Below, piece by piece: positions 10,053 through 18,210 of a stretch of 64,000 bases of DNA. The notes beneath the pieces are model-generated. The model did no database searches and was not told the origin of the DNA. It saw nothing but the letters and a program-made list of their open reading frames with translations. The stretch spans positions 124,001-188,000 of the forward strand of contig JACKAA010000005.1 of NCBI GenBank assembly GCA_020635275.1, read 5' to 3'. How positions within the stretch are numbered: position 1 is the first letter of the stretch; each line of letters begins with the position of its first letter. The stretch is from Ignavibacteriales bacterium. Lineage in GTDB: Bacteria; Bacteroidota; Ignavibacteria; Ignavibacteriales; Melioribacteraceae. Made by a program: the position numbers and the translations under genes.

Positions 10053-11936
10053 ATGGGTGAATTAGCTTCCTTAGACATTGCAGTAATTATAGCATTCTTT
10101 TTAGTAATATTTGGAATCGCAGCGTATTATTCAAAACAAGCTGGTAAAGATACAGGTGAATTTTTTCTTTCTGGAAGAAATATGCCTTGGTACATTGCTG
10201 GTACTGCAATGGTTGCAACAACATTCGCGGCTGATACTCCACTAGCTGTTACAGAATTAGTTGCTAAAAATGGAATTGCCGGAAACTGGCTTTGGTGGAA
10301 TCTTGCAATAGGCGGAATGCTAACGGTTTTCTTCTTTGCTAAATTATGGAGAAGAGCAAATATTTTAACAGACGTTGAATTTGTTGAACTTCGTTATTCA
10401 GGGAAATCTGCTGCAATTTTAAGAGGATTTAGAGCCATTTATCTCGGCTTATTTATGAACGCCATTGTAATGGGTTGGGTAAATAAAGCAATGGAAAAAA
10501 TATTTTCTGTTGTTATTCCAACTTACGATCCATTTACTCTGGTTGTAATCACTGCATTAATTATTGCGGTTTATTCATCTGCATCTGGTTTATTGGGAAC
10601 TGCAAGAACAGATAGCTTTCAATTTGTATTTGCAATGATTGGCTGTATTGTATTAGCTGTAATAATTGTTCAGCAACCGGAAGTTGGCAGTTTAACTGCA
10701 TTGCGTGAAAAACTTCCAGAATCTACCTTGGAGTTTTTTCCTACCATCGGAAATTTTTCTGCCGGAAGTGCTCTTAATGGTGTATTTGCGTTGAGTGTAG
10801 GAGCTTTTATTGCGCATGTGGGCTTGCAATGGTGGAGCAGTTGGTACCCTGGTGCTGATCCTGGCGGCGGCGGTTATGTTGCTCAAAGAATGATGTCTGC
10901 CAAAGATGAAAAACATAGTGTATTTGCAACTTTATGGTTTACAATTGCTCATTATGCAGTAAGACCTTGGCCATGGATTATTGTTGCATTAGCAGCTTTA
11001 GTTATTTTACCAAGAAGTACAGATGACGAACTCAAATTAGAAAATCAGCAATTTTATCAAATATCACAGCAAGTATTTAGTAAAGGCACTTTAAGTAGTA
11101 TTGATAGTGAAATTGCTCAAACAACTGAATTTAAAGAATACTATAACAAATATGAAAATACTGTTGATCCAGGATTAATGTATCCAAAATTAATGCTTAT
11201 GTATTTGCCAGCCGGATTATTAGGAATGCTGATTGCAGTTTTTCTTGCAGCTTATATGTCAACAATTGCCTCTCAATTAAATTGGGGAACTTCCTATTTA
11301 ATAAATGATTTTTATAGAAGATTTATTAAAAGAGAAGCCGACGAAAAACATTATGTAATAATTTCAAGAGTTGGAATAATATTAGTGACAATTTTCTCAT
11401 TAGTTGTAACAAGATATTTTCTCACAACAATTTCCGGAGCTTGGGAATTTATTATCAATGCCAGTGCCGGAATGGGTGCCGTTCTAATTTTAAGGTGGTA
11501 CTGGTGGAGAATAAATGCATGGTCAGAAATTTCTGCAATGATTGCTCCATTAATAATTTACCCAATTGCTAAATATGGTTATGGATTAGAATCACCAATT
11601 ACACTTTACCCGATTGTATTTGGAACTACAATTGTGTGGTTGGCTGTTACTTATTTAACAAAACCGGTAAATGAAAATAAACTCGTTGAATTTTATACAA
11701 GAACATATCCTGGCGGATTGGGATGGAAAGCTATTGCCGAAAAAGTTGGAACAATAAAGAGCAATATGGATTTTGGCAAAGCACTAGTTAACTGGATTTT
11801 TGGTGTTATATTAGTTTATTCATTCTTATTTGGATTAGGAAGTTTTCTTTTCAGTTTTAATACAAGTACCATTTTATACTTAATTGTTGGAGTAATTTCT
11901 GCGATAGTAATTTATAGAAATTTGAAATCTATATAA
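10053..11936 (+). CDS. Sodium:solute symporter (SSS family)
   Basis: A 627-residue integral membrane protein with roughly 14-15 helices, starting at ATG 10053. FFLSGRNMPWYIAGTAMVAT near residues 32-51 is the classic SSS signature, followed by TFAADTPLA. The core LeuT-fold helices and GTARTDSFQFVFA, about residue 180, also match Na+/sugar and related cotransporters. The family couples sodium entry to uptake of sugars, proline, pantothenate or similar. A soluble stretch near 330-375 is an extended loop. It follows the GH20-like gene by 55 bases, so the sugar released by that enzyme is a reasonable substrate guess. Solute identity is not visible in the sequence. Confidence 0.9.
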   Translation: MGELASLDIAVIIAFFLVIFGIAAYYSKQAGKDTGEFFLSGRNMPWYIAGTAMVATTFAADTPLAVTELVAKNGIAGNWLWWNLAIGGMLTVFFFAKLWRRANILTDVEFVELRYSGKSAAILRGFRAIYLGLFMNAIVMGWVNKAMEKIFSVVIPTYDPFTLVVITALIIAVYSSASGLLGTARTDSFQFVFAMIGCIVLAVIIVQQPEVGSLTALREKLPESTLEFFPTIGNFSAGSALNGVFALSVGAFIAHVGLQWWSSWYPGADPGGGGYVAQRMMSAKDEKHSVFATLWFTIAHYAVRPWPWIIVALAALVILPRSTDDELKLENQQFYQISQQVFSKGTLSSIDSEIAQTTEFKEYYNKYENTVDPGLMYPKLMLMYLPAGLLGMLIAVFLAAYMSTIASQLNWGTSYLINDFYRRFIKREADEKHYVIISRVGIILVTIFSLVVTRYFLTTISGAWEFIINASAGMGAVLILRWYWWRINAWSEISAMIAPLIIYPIAKYGYGLESPITLYPIVFGTTIVWLAVTYLTKPVNENKLVEFYTRTYPGGLGWKAIAEKVGTIKSNMDFGKALVNWIFGVILVYSFLFGLGSFLFSFNTSTILYLIVGVISAIVIYRNLKSI

Positions 11937-11959
11937 TTACTAACTAAAATGGTTAATGT

Positions 11960-13510
11960 ATGAAATACTTTGCAAGAGTATCTTTGCAAATATTTTTTCT
12001 TTTAACTTCTTCAGTTATTGCGTCAAACCAAACGGTTATAAAAGGAAAAATAAAAAATCATTCCAATTTTCCGGAGAATAAAAATGTATTTATTATTTTC
12101 ATGGAATATGCTTCTGGGCAGCAAAATATTTTTACTTCAGAAATTAATGATTTGGGCGAATTTGAAATAAAAGCTGACTTAGATTTTGCTCATGACGGAT
12201 ATTTAAATTACGCAGAAAGACTAAGTACAATTTATCTAGAACCAAATTCTAATCTAACAATTAATTTTGATGCTGAAAAATATATAAATTCTGAAAAGGG
12301 CAATTTACAATCACATTTAAATTTTGAAGGAAAACTAAAAGAGGTTAATCAGAATATTTCTGATTATTTAGTTTCTTACAATAATAATTTCCCATCACCT
12401 TACGAAAAACATTTAAAGTTAAAAAATCTTTCTTTACAAGAATACATCAAATACAGATATAAACTTTTTGAAGATGAAAAAATATTTAATAAAGAATTTA
12501 TATCTCAAAACAAAGTTTCACCAATTTTTGTTGAGTGGAGTAAGTATGAAATAATGTATAGTTGTGCCGATGAGTTAATGAGATATAGATGGGAACATGA
12601 TTATGCTAACGCAAAATTAAAGAATCTGAATGAAAAATTGGTTTCTAATCCGGAAGGTTATATTGATTTTCTTGATAAATTTATAATTAGTAATCCAAAA
12701 GCTATGATCTCGACAAAATATCACGAATATTTGCACGAATGTGATATGTATATTGTTGGTAAGAAAATGAATTTAGAAAAAAGCTATTGGACAGCATTTA
12801 TAATAAAGATAAAAAATCTTTTTAATTCCGAATTAGATAATAAAATAAAATATGTCATTAAAAACTATATTGAATCATTTGATGGAATTGCTCGTGACAT
12901 TACAATTTCCAATTATATGTTTAGTATAATGGGTTCACAACCTGACTTAGATATTTTAAAACAACAAGTAAATTACTACAACGAAAATGTTGAAAATGAA
13001 ATTCTTAAAAGTTCTGTAAATAAAAGATACAATGAAATTGTTGAATTGATAAGTGGTAGTAAATTAACTTCTAAAATGGAATTAAAAGAAAATGAAAATT
13101 CCGGAAATAAATTTTTAAGTGAATTAATAAAACAAAATGAAGGCAAGGTAATTTATATAGATTTTTGGGCTCCATGGTGTTCACCTTGCAGAAACGAAAT
13201 GAAATTTTCCAAAGAATTAAAAAATAGTTTTGATGATACAAAAATTTCATTTGTTTATTTATGTAATAGAGCTCCGGATAAACAATGGAAAGAAGGAATT
13301 GCTACTTTGGGAATTGAAGGTCAGCATTATTTATTAACAGACGATCAATGGGGATTTTTAAGTGCTGAATATAATATTTCAGGTATTCCGCGGTATATGA
13401 TTATTGATAAAACCGGAAAAATTATTGATAAATATGCTAAGCAACCAAGCTTGAATGAAGAGTTAAACCAAAATTTAATTGCACAGTTAGAAGATCTTAT
13501 AGAAAAATAA
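11960..13510 (+). CDS. Exported TlpA-like thioredoxin-fold protein
   Basis: A 516-residue protein with a signal peptide (hydrophobic to VIASN) and a C-terminal thioredoxin-like domain from about residue 375. The redox motif WCSPC lies near 405-409 in a YIDFWAPWCSPCRNE context, and the cis-proline loop SGIPRYMIIDK is present. This is the TlpA/ResA architecture common in Bacteroidota, where an N-terminal DUF4369-like or helical region precedes the oxidoreductase domain. The N-terminal beta-rich segment (30-110) and helical middle (130-360) are not recognised further. It would act in the periplasm on disulfides. It lies 23 bases after the symporter and ends one base from the converging DUF190 gene. 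Confidence 0.85.
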   Translation: MKYFARVSLQIFFLLTSSVIASNQTVIKGKIKNHSNFPENKNVFIIFMEYASGQQNIFTSEINDLGEFEIKADLDFAHDGYLNYAERLSTIYLEPNSNLTINFDAEKYINSEKGNLQSHLNFEGKLKEVNQNISDYLVSYNNNFPSPYEKHLKLKNLSLQEYIKYRYKLFEDEKIFNKEFISQNKVSPIFVEWSKYEIMYSCADELMRYRWEHDYANAKLKNLNEKLVSNPEGYIDFLDKFIISNPKAMISTKYHEYLHECDMYIVGKKMNLEKSYWTAFIIKIKNLFNSELDNKIKYVIKNYIESFDGIARDITISNYMFSIMGSQPDLDILKQQVNYYNENVENEILKSSVNKRYNEIVELISGSKLTSKMELKENENSGNKFLSELIKQNEGKVIYIDFWAPWCSPCRNEMKFSKELKNSFDDTKISFVYLCNRAPDKQWKEGIATLGIEGQHYLLTDDQWGFLSAEYNISGIPRYMIIDKTGKIIDKYAKQPSLNEELNQNLIAQLEDLIEK

Positions 13511-13511
13511 A

Positions 13512-13862
13512 CTAATTGTTTCCAGTAAAATGTTTAATAATTGTGGCTTGCTCTAAAGTAACTAATCCGCCAGAGTTTGACTTTTCTAGTAATTCATCTA
13601 AAATTGGTAAAAATTTTTGAATTTTTTCTTCAGAGTCAACAATTTCTATAACTAACGGTAAATCTTCAGATAATCTTAAAACTTTTGAAGTATGAATTTT
13701 ACTGCTTTTCCCAAATCCCATAATCCCTTTGTAAACAGTTGCTCCGGCTAAATTATTTTCTTTAGCTTTAACTACAATTTTTTCATATAAACTTACTGGA
13801 CCAATTTTATCATTTTCGCCTAGAAAGATTCTTAATAATTGAGCTTTACTTTGGTTTATCAT
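13512..13862 (-). CDS. DUF190 domain protein
   Basis: A 116-residue cytosolic protein read leftwards. Residues AQLLRIFLGENDKIG, LYEKIVVKAKENNLAGATVYKGIMGFG and LPLVIEIVDSEEKIQKFLP are characteristic of DUF190, a small ferredoxin-like/PII-like fold family. The family is frequently encoded beside CrcB, as here, where it begins 9 bases after the crcB stop. A regulatory or accessory role in fluoride tolerance is inferred from that linkage only. It converges on the TlpA-like gene with a one-base gap, leaving no room for a dedicated terminator. Confidence 0.85.
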   Translation of the reverse strand: MINQSKAQLLRIFLGENDKIGPVSLYEKIVVKAKENNLAGATVYKGIMGFGKSSKIHTSKVLRLSEDLPLVIEIVDSEEKIQKFLPILDELLEKSNSGGLVTLEQATIIKHFTGNN

Positions 13863-13871
13863 AATTCCTCA

Positions 13872-14237
13872 CTATTTTGAGAAAATATATGCAGTATAAA
13901 TTCCTAACATTGTAATAAGCAAATTCAGCAAAACATTTAAACCGGCAAACAGAAATTGCGAGTCTTTTAATAAGTTAATAGTTTCCAAAGAAAAAGTAGA
14001 AAAAGTAGTTAATCCACCGCAAAATCCAACTCCAAGTAATAATTTTAGGTTATTGGATAACAATTCTTTGTCATCTAATCCAAAAATTAAAAAGCCAAGT
14101 AAAATACTTCCAATTGCATTAACTATAAGAGTTCCAAAAGGAAAATAAATTGGGAAAAATTTTGCTGCATAATTTGAAATAAAATATCGCAGTCCGCCGC
14201 CAATTCCGGCACCAATTGTTACAAGTAAATAATTCAT
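13872..14237 (-). CDS. crcB: CrcB/Fluc fluoride ion channel
   Basis: A small four-helix membrane protein (121 residues from the preferred ATG at 14237; a TTG at 14261 would add eight residues). Family motifs are all present: GGGLRYF in helix 1, FGTLIVNAIGS in helix 2 and GFCGGLTTFSTFS in helix 3, with the conserved Asn and the Phe/Thr track that line the fluoride pores. Fluc proteins work as antiparallel dimers that let toxic fluoride leave the cytoplasm. The gene is first in a two-gene minus-strand unit with DUF190. The 94-base divergent gap upstream shows no clear fluoride (crcB-motif) riboswitch. Confidence 0.93.
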   Translation of the reverse strand: MNYLLVTIGAGIGGGLRYFISNYAAKFFPIYFPFGTLIVNAIGSILLGFLIFGLDDKELLSNNLKLLLGVGFCGGLTTFSTFSLETINLLKDSQFLFAGLNVLLNLLITMLGIYTAYIFSK

Positions 14238-14331
14238 ATTAAAAGTTAATAATTTTTTCAAAAATACTAACTTTTTTATCTTTGAAGAGTCTAAATATTT
14301 AGAAAACTTAAGAAAATTTTACGGGTGTACC

Positions 14332-15252
14332 ATGAAAAACATAAATAAAGTAATTTCATTGAATATTCTAATTCTTCTTTTGCCAGTTTTATTTATTTCA
14401 CATTCACAAAATATTGGCAAAGAACTTGATTTATTAAAAGAAAAAACTTTTAGTGTTAGTCCCGGACAACTATTGGAAGTTAAAACCGATGTTGGTGATA
14501 TTATAATTAAAACTTGGGCAAAAAATGATGTTAATGTGAAAATATTTGGGGATGATGATGCCAAGCGAAAAATGGAGTTCAGTTTTGATCAGGATGAAAA
14601 AGGAGTAAAAATATTTGGGGAGAAACTTGGGGGAGGTTTCTTCACTTGGTTTAGCAACATTGATCTAAAATATGAAGTAATTGTTCCGGTTGATTTTGAT
14701 GTAGATCTTAAAACTTCCGGCGGTGATTTAGTTGCTAAAGAGTTGCACGGCGATTTAAGTTTCAAAACTTCCGGCGGTGATATTTACTTAAAAAATGTTG
14801 AAGGTACACTTGATGGAAGTACTTCCGGAGGAGATATTACGGTTTTTGAATTTAAGGGTAATATCAATGCGGCTACTTCTGGTGGAGATATTCAAATAGA
14901 ATCTGATAACGGATTTATAAATGCTGCTACTTCTGGTGGAGATATTTTTCTGAAAGCTTCAGAAGGAGCAATAAAAGCTGAAACATCGGGCGGTGATATT
15001 TCGCTAAGTTATTTTGGTGAAAACAAAGGTGTTAAATTAGGTACATCCGGCGGAGACATTGATGTTCTGCTTCCATCTGATTTTAATGCAAATGTAGAAT
15101 TAAAAACCTCGGGTGGAGATATTACAAGTAATTTTTCAAAGAATAAAATGACCACAATTAGCAAATCAAAATTGATTGGCGAGTTTAATAAAGGTGGATC
15201 AAATTTTATTTGTAAAACTTCCGGCGGTGATATTATAGTTAAGGAAAAATAA
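14332..15252 (+). CDS. Exported DUF4097-like protein with nine TSGGD repeats
   Basis: A 306-residue protein with a signal peptide (to about residue 25). From residue 127 the motif TSGGDI (first copy TSGGDL) recurs nine times, the first six at 16-20-residue intervals, with the last copy next to the C-terminus. Each repeat reads as one turn of a right-handed beta-solenoid of the kind seen in DUF4097/adhesin-like families. The GG-D step probably forms the turn that stacks between coils. The DNA copies have drifted at silent positions (ACTTCCGGCGGT, ACTTCTGGTGGA, ACATCGGGCGGT), so the protein motif is under selection. It is monocistronic: a divergent gap precedes it and a strong terminator follows. 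Function is unknown. Confidence 0.8.
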   Translation: MKNINKVISLNILILLLPVLFISHSQNIGKELDLLKEKTFSVSPGQLLEVKTDVGDIIIKTWAKNDVNVKIFGDDDAKRKMEFSFDQDEKGVKIFGEKLGGGFFTWFSNIDLKYEVIVPVDFDVDLKTSGGDLVAKELHGDLSFKTSGGDIYLKNVEGTLDGSTSGGDITVFEFKGNINAATSGGDIQIESDNGFINAATSGGDIFLKASEGAIKAETSGGDISLSYFGENKGVKLGTSGGDIDVLLPSDFNANVELKTSGGDITSNFSKNKMTTISKSKLIGEFNKGGSNFICKTSGGDIIVKEK

Positions 15253-15279
15253 ATTTTTTCATGCGAACCCACTCCTTAT

Positions 15280-15313
15280 AATGCCATCCAATTTTGGATG
15301 GCATTTTATTTAT
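15280..15313 (+). terminator. Intrinsic terminator after the TSGGD-repeat gene
   Basis: A 10-bp perfect stem (AATGCCATCC paired with GGATGGCATT) with a six-base AT-rich loop is followed by a T-rich tail. It lies about 30 bases after the stop codon and ends the 14332 transcript before the Plug-like gene. Confidence 0.85.
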
Positions 15314-15397
15314 AGGTCAACTCTTAATCCATTGAATAGAGTTTTATTTTTAGTATTTTTTAATGTTAAATTATTATTCTAATAAAATACACGCCTT

Positions 15398-16606
15398 ATG
15401 ATAATTCTTTTTTTCGTTTTATTATTTTCAGTAAAAAATTTTGCTGAAGAACCAATTATAAAAAGTTTACATGTTTACAAAAACAGTGACGTAACTGTCC
15501 TTCCGGTAATAAATCAAAATTCATCTGATAAACTAACAATATCATTTGATATTGAAGCCGAACACGAACCTGATTTCAATATTATATTTAAATTTTGTGA
15601 TGAAAATTGGAAACCGTATGATAATTTACTTTTGGAGAGAATTGGCGAAACAGAATTCCGTAATGTTTATGTTGAAAAATTACCAATTACAACTGAAGGG
15701 GCTCAATATTCTGTAAAAGAATCTTTCCCAAAAGAAAACATAAAATTCAGCAATAGCGGTAAATGGATGTTTTTTATTACAGATTCGTTTGATGATGATT
15801 ATGTATACGAATTTGGAAAGTTTTATGTTGTTGAAAATAAGGTAAACCTTAGGACAAATATTCAAAACTGGAGGCGGGAAGGTAGAATTTCAGATAATAA
15901 TGCAAATGACAGAGTGCTAAATTTAAGCACCAAATTTGCAATATCAGATTCACTTGAGCCATTTAGAATTGATCATATTGAGATTGTGAAAAATTTTGAA
16001 ACAAGCTACCCAATAATTCTTAATAAAGATTCATTTGTTAAAAATAGAGGTTTTGAGTGGGACGGTGCAAGGAATTTTGAATTTGTTATTAGAGACTTAG
16101 AACCGGGAAATGAATATCGCCAGACAAATCTAAAAAATCAAAATAAGTATCAATACCCAATAACTAGAGCGCAATTTGAAGGATTTGATTATTCCAGATT
16201 TTATCAGTTAGGTAAAAAAGATTTTAACGGCGGATTTAAACTAATGGATAGCCGAAATGAATATTCTGATTATATAATTGCTACATTTGAATTTAAGCCT
16301 CCAAACAGAACAGATGAAGATATTTTTATAGTTGGTTCATTTACTAATTGGGAAGTTCTGCCGTGGTTTAAACTCAATAATGAAAATGATCTATATAATA
16401 TTAGTCTTGAACTAAAACGCGGAACTTATGATTATCAATATGTTACCGGAACAATAAATAATGATTTTGTTGAAGATATAAATTGGTTTATTTTTGAAGG
16501 TAATTTTTATGAAACTGAAAATGTTTATTCAGTATTTTTGTATTATAAATCTCCTGAAAAAGGAGAGTATGATAAAATTATTGGCTACAAGCAAATTGTG
16601 AGATAA
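15398..16606 (+). CDS. T9SS Plug-like protein (DUF5103 family)
   Basis: A 402-residue exported protein (signal peptide MIILFFVLLF to FAEE). The family layout is visible: an N-terminal beta-domain starting IKSLHVYKNSD, a middle domain containing YPIILNKDSF and FEWDGARNFEF, and a C-terminal E-set/CBM48-like domain with IFIVGSFTNWE and LELKRGTYDYQYV. This matches the DUF5103 group now named the T9SS plug domains. In Flavobacterium the Plug protein closes the periplasmic side of the SprA pore when no substrate is engaged. SprA itself is encoded 14 kb downstream. The first ATG of the frame directly precedes the leader. Assignment rests on the domain signature, not on an alignment. Confidence 0.8.
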   Translation: MIILFFVLLFSVKNFAEEPIIKSLHVYKNSDVTVLPVINQNSSDKLTISFDIEAEHEPDFNIIFKFCDENWKPYDNLLLERIGETEFRNVYVEKLPITTEGAQYSVKESFPKENIKFSNSGKWMFFITDSFDDDYVYEFGKFYVVENKVNLRTNIQNWRREGRISDNNANDRVLNLSTKFAISDSLEPFRIDHIEIVKNFETSYPIILNKDSFVKNRGFEWDGARNFEFVIRDLEPGNEYRQTNLKNQNKYQYPITRAQFEGFDYSRFYQLGKKDFNGGFKLMDSRNEYSDYIIATFEFKPPNRTDEDIFIVGSFTNWEVLPWFKLNNENDLYNISLELKRGTYDYQYVTGTINNDFVEDINWFIFEGNFYETENVYSVFLYYKSPEKGEYDKIIGYKQIVR

Positions 16607-16608
16607 TT

Positions 16609-17598
16609 ATGAAAATGTTAAATATTGGAATTATTGGAACCGGACATTTAGGTAAAATACACACAAAATTACTTAAGGAAGTAATGCGCGCAAATTTGGT
16701 TGGTGTTTATGATCTGAATACTGAAGTTGCTGCTAAAGTTGCAGAAGAACTCGAAACAAAATCTTTTAACAATTTAGATGAATTTTTTGAAAATGTTGAT
16801 GCCGTATCTATTGTTGCAACAACAAGTGCTCACTTTGACCTAATTAAAAAAGCTTTCGAAAAAAATGTTCACGTTTTTGTGGAAAAACCAATTACTAGCA
16901 CAATTGAACAAGCTGAAGAAGTTGTTAAGATTTCGCAACAAAAAAATCTAAAATTACAAGTTGGTCACATTGAAAGATTTAATTCAGCCTTACTAAGTTT
17001 GGAGAAATATAAATTAGAACCAAAGTTCATTCAGACGGATAGACTTGCCCAGTTTAATCCAAGAGGTACAGACGTAGCAGTTGTTCTTGATTTAATGATT
17101 CATGATATTGATATAATCTTAAGTCTAATAAAAAGTAAAGTTAAAGAAGTTAGAGCAAGCGGAGTAGCAGTTGTATCGGATAATATTGATATTGCAAATG
17201 CCAGAATTGAATTTGAAAATGGTGCCGTAGCAAATGTTACTGCAAGCAGAATTTCGCAAAAGAAAATGAGAAAAATGAGAATGTTTCAGAGGGATTCATA
17301 TATTACTGTCGATTTTACAACCGGAGTTTCAGAAGTTTTTAGATTAATATCTCCAAGTAATATGAGCATGGAACATTTCCTATCATTTGGTGAAATTGGT
17401 GTTGGTGAAAATAAAAAAGCTGTTGTTTATGAACAGCCTGAAATTAAAGAAGTTAATGCTTTAAAACATGAGCTTCAGTTATTTGTTAATGCAGTATTGG
17501 ATGACATCAAACCTGTTGTTAGCGGAGAAGATGGCTTGCGTGCATTAAGAGTTGCTGAAATTATTCTGGAAAAAATTAAGGAGTCAAAAGTAAATTGA
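16609..17598 (+). CDS. Gfo/Idh/MocA-family NAD(P)-dependent oxidoreductase
   Basis: A 329-residue cytosolic dehydrogenase. The N-terminal Rossmann motif GIIGTGHLGKIHTK binds the dinucleotide. VEKPIT near residues 92-97 carries the conserved EKP lysine, and MIHDIDIIL near 163-171 holds the family catalytic His/Asp. The RISQKKMRKMRMFQ segment resembles the GnnA-type subgroup that oxidises UDP-GlcNAc for amide-linked lipid A, a fit with lptD nearby, but no GnnB aminotransferase is adjacent, so the substrate is open. It starts two bases after the Plug-like gene and overlaps the next gene by four bases, indicating one transcript. Confidence 0.85.
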   Translation: MKMLNIGIIGTGHLGKIHTKLLKEVMRANLVGVYDLNTEVAAKVAEELETKSFNNLDEFFENVDAVSIVATTSAHFDLIKKAFEKNVHVFVEKPITSTIEQAEEVVKISQQKNLKLQVGHIERFNSALLSLEKYKLEPKFIQTDRLAQFNPRGTDVAVVLDLMIHDIDIILSLIKSKVKEVRASGVAVVSDNIDIANARIEFENGAVANVTASRISQKKMRKMRMFQRDSYITVDFTTGVSEVFRLISPSNMSMEHFLSFGEIGVGENKKAVVYEQPEIKEVNALKHELQLFVNAVLDDIKPVVSGEDGLRALRVAEIILEKIKESKVN

Positions 17599-18200
17599 AA
17601 AAAAGAATATTACTATTTACCATTTTAGGTTTATTTATTGCTTCATGCGGAGTTTATAATTCATTAATGAGCCTGTCAAAATTAAAATTCAAATTAGGCA
17701 ATGTTGATAATTTTAAAGTTGGAAATTTACTTATAACAAATAAAACAAAGCTTAGTGATTTTGGTACAATGGATATTGTTAATTTAACCTCAAAAGTAAT
17801 GTCCGGCGAATTCCCGGTTTCATTTACAGTTAATGTATTGGCACAAAATCCAAATAAATCATCTTCTTCCAGTTCAAGTTTATCTGATATTTCTTTGGAA
17901 TCTTTTCCATGGACTTTATATATAAATGATAAAAAAACAATTTCGGGAAATATTTCCAATCCTGTTAAAGTTCCTGCAGTTGAATCTACAACAGCAATAC
18001 CTTTGGAAATGACATTAGATATGATGGAATTTTTTCAAGGAGAAGGTCTTAATAATTTAATAAATTTAGCTCTTAGTTTAGGCGGACAAAATGGATCGAG
18101 CTCAAAATTAAAAATTATTGCTGAACCTGTTTTAGGTACTTCAATCGGCAATATGAGTTATCCAAGTCCAATTACTATTATTGATCAATCTTTTAACTAA
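17595..18200 (+). CDS. LEA type 2-like lipoprotein
   Basis: A 201-residue lipoprotein with the lipobox IASCG near residue 19. The mature part, with LSKLKFKLGNV, FPVSFTVNVLAQNPN and LYINDKKTISGNI, matches the LEA14/WHy beta-sandwich seen in bacterial LEA type 2 proteins. The Asn-Pro-Asn turn is characteristic. A serine run (SSSSSSL) sits in one loop. Start is TTG 17595, overlapping the preceding stop by four bases (TTGA), which is a typical translational-coupling arrangement. These proteins are thought to be desiccation- or envelope-stress factors; the role here is unknown. Confidence 0.75.
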   Translation: MKKRILLFTILGLFIASCGVYNSLMSLSKLKFKLGNVDNFKVGNLLITNKTKLSDFGTMDIVNLTSKVMSGEFPVSFTVNVLAQNPNKSSSSSSSLSDISLESFPWTLYINDKKTISGNISNPVKVPAVESTTAIPLEMTLDMMEFFQGEGLNNLINLALSLGGQNGSSSKLKIIAEPVLGTSIGNMSYPSPITIIDQSFN

Positions 18201-18210
18201 GAGTTTAATT

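Noticed and set aside
14238..14331. Possible fluoride riboswitch upstream of crcB
   Set aside because: I do not see the conserved crcB-motif arrangement; only AT-rich DNA is visible. A covariance-model search would decide it.
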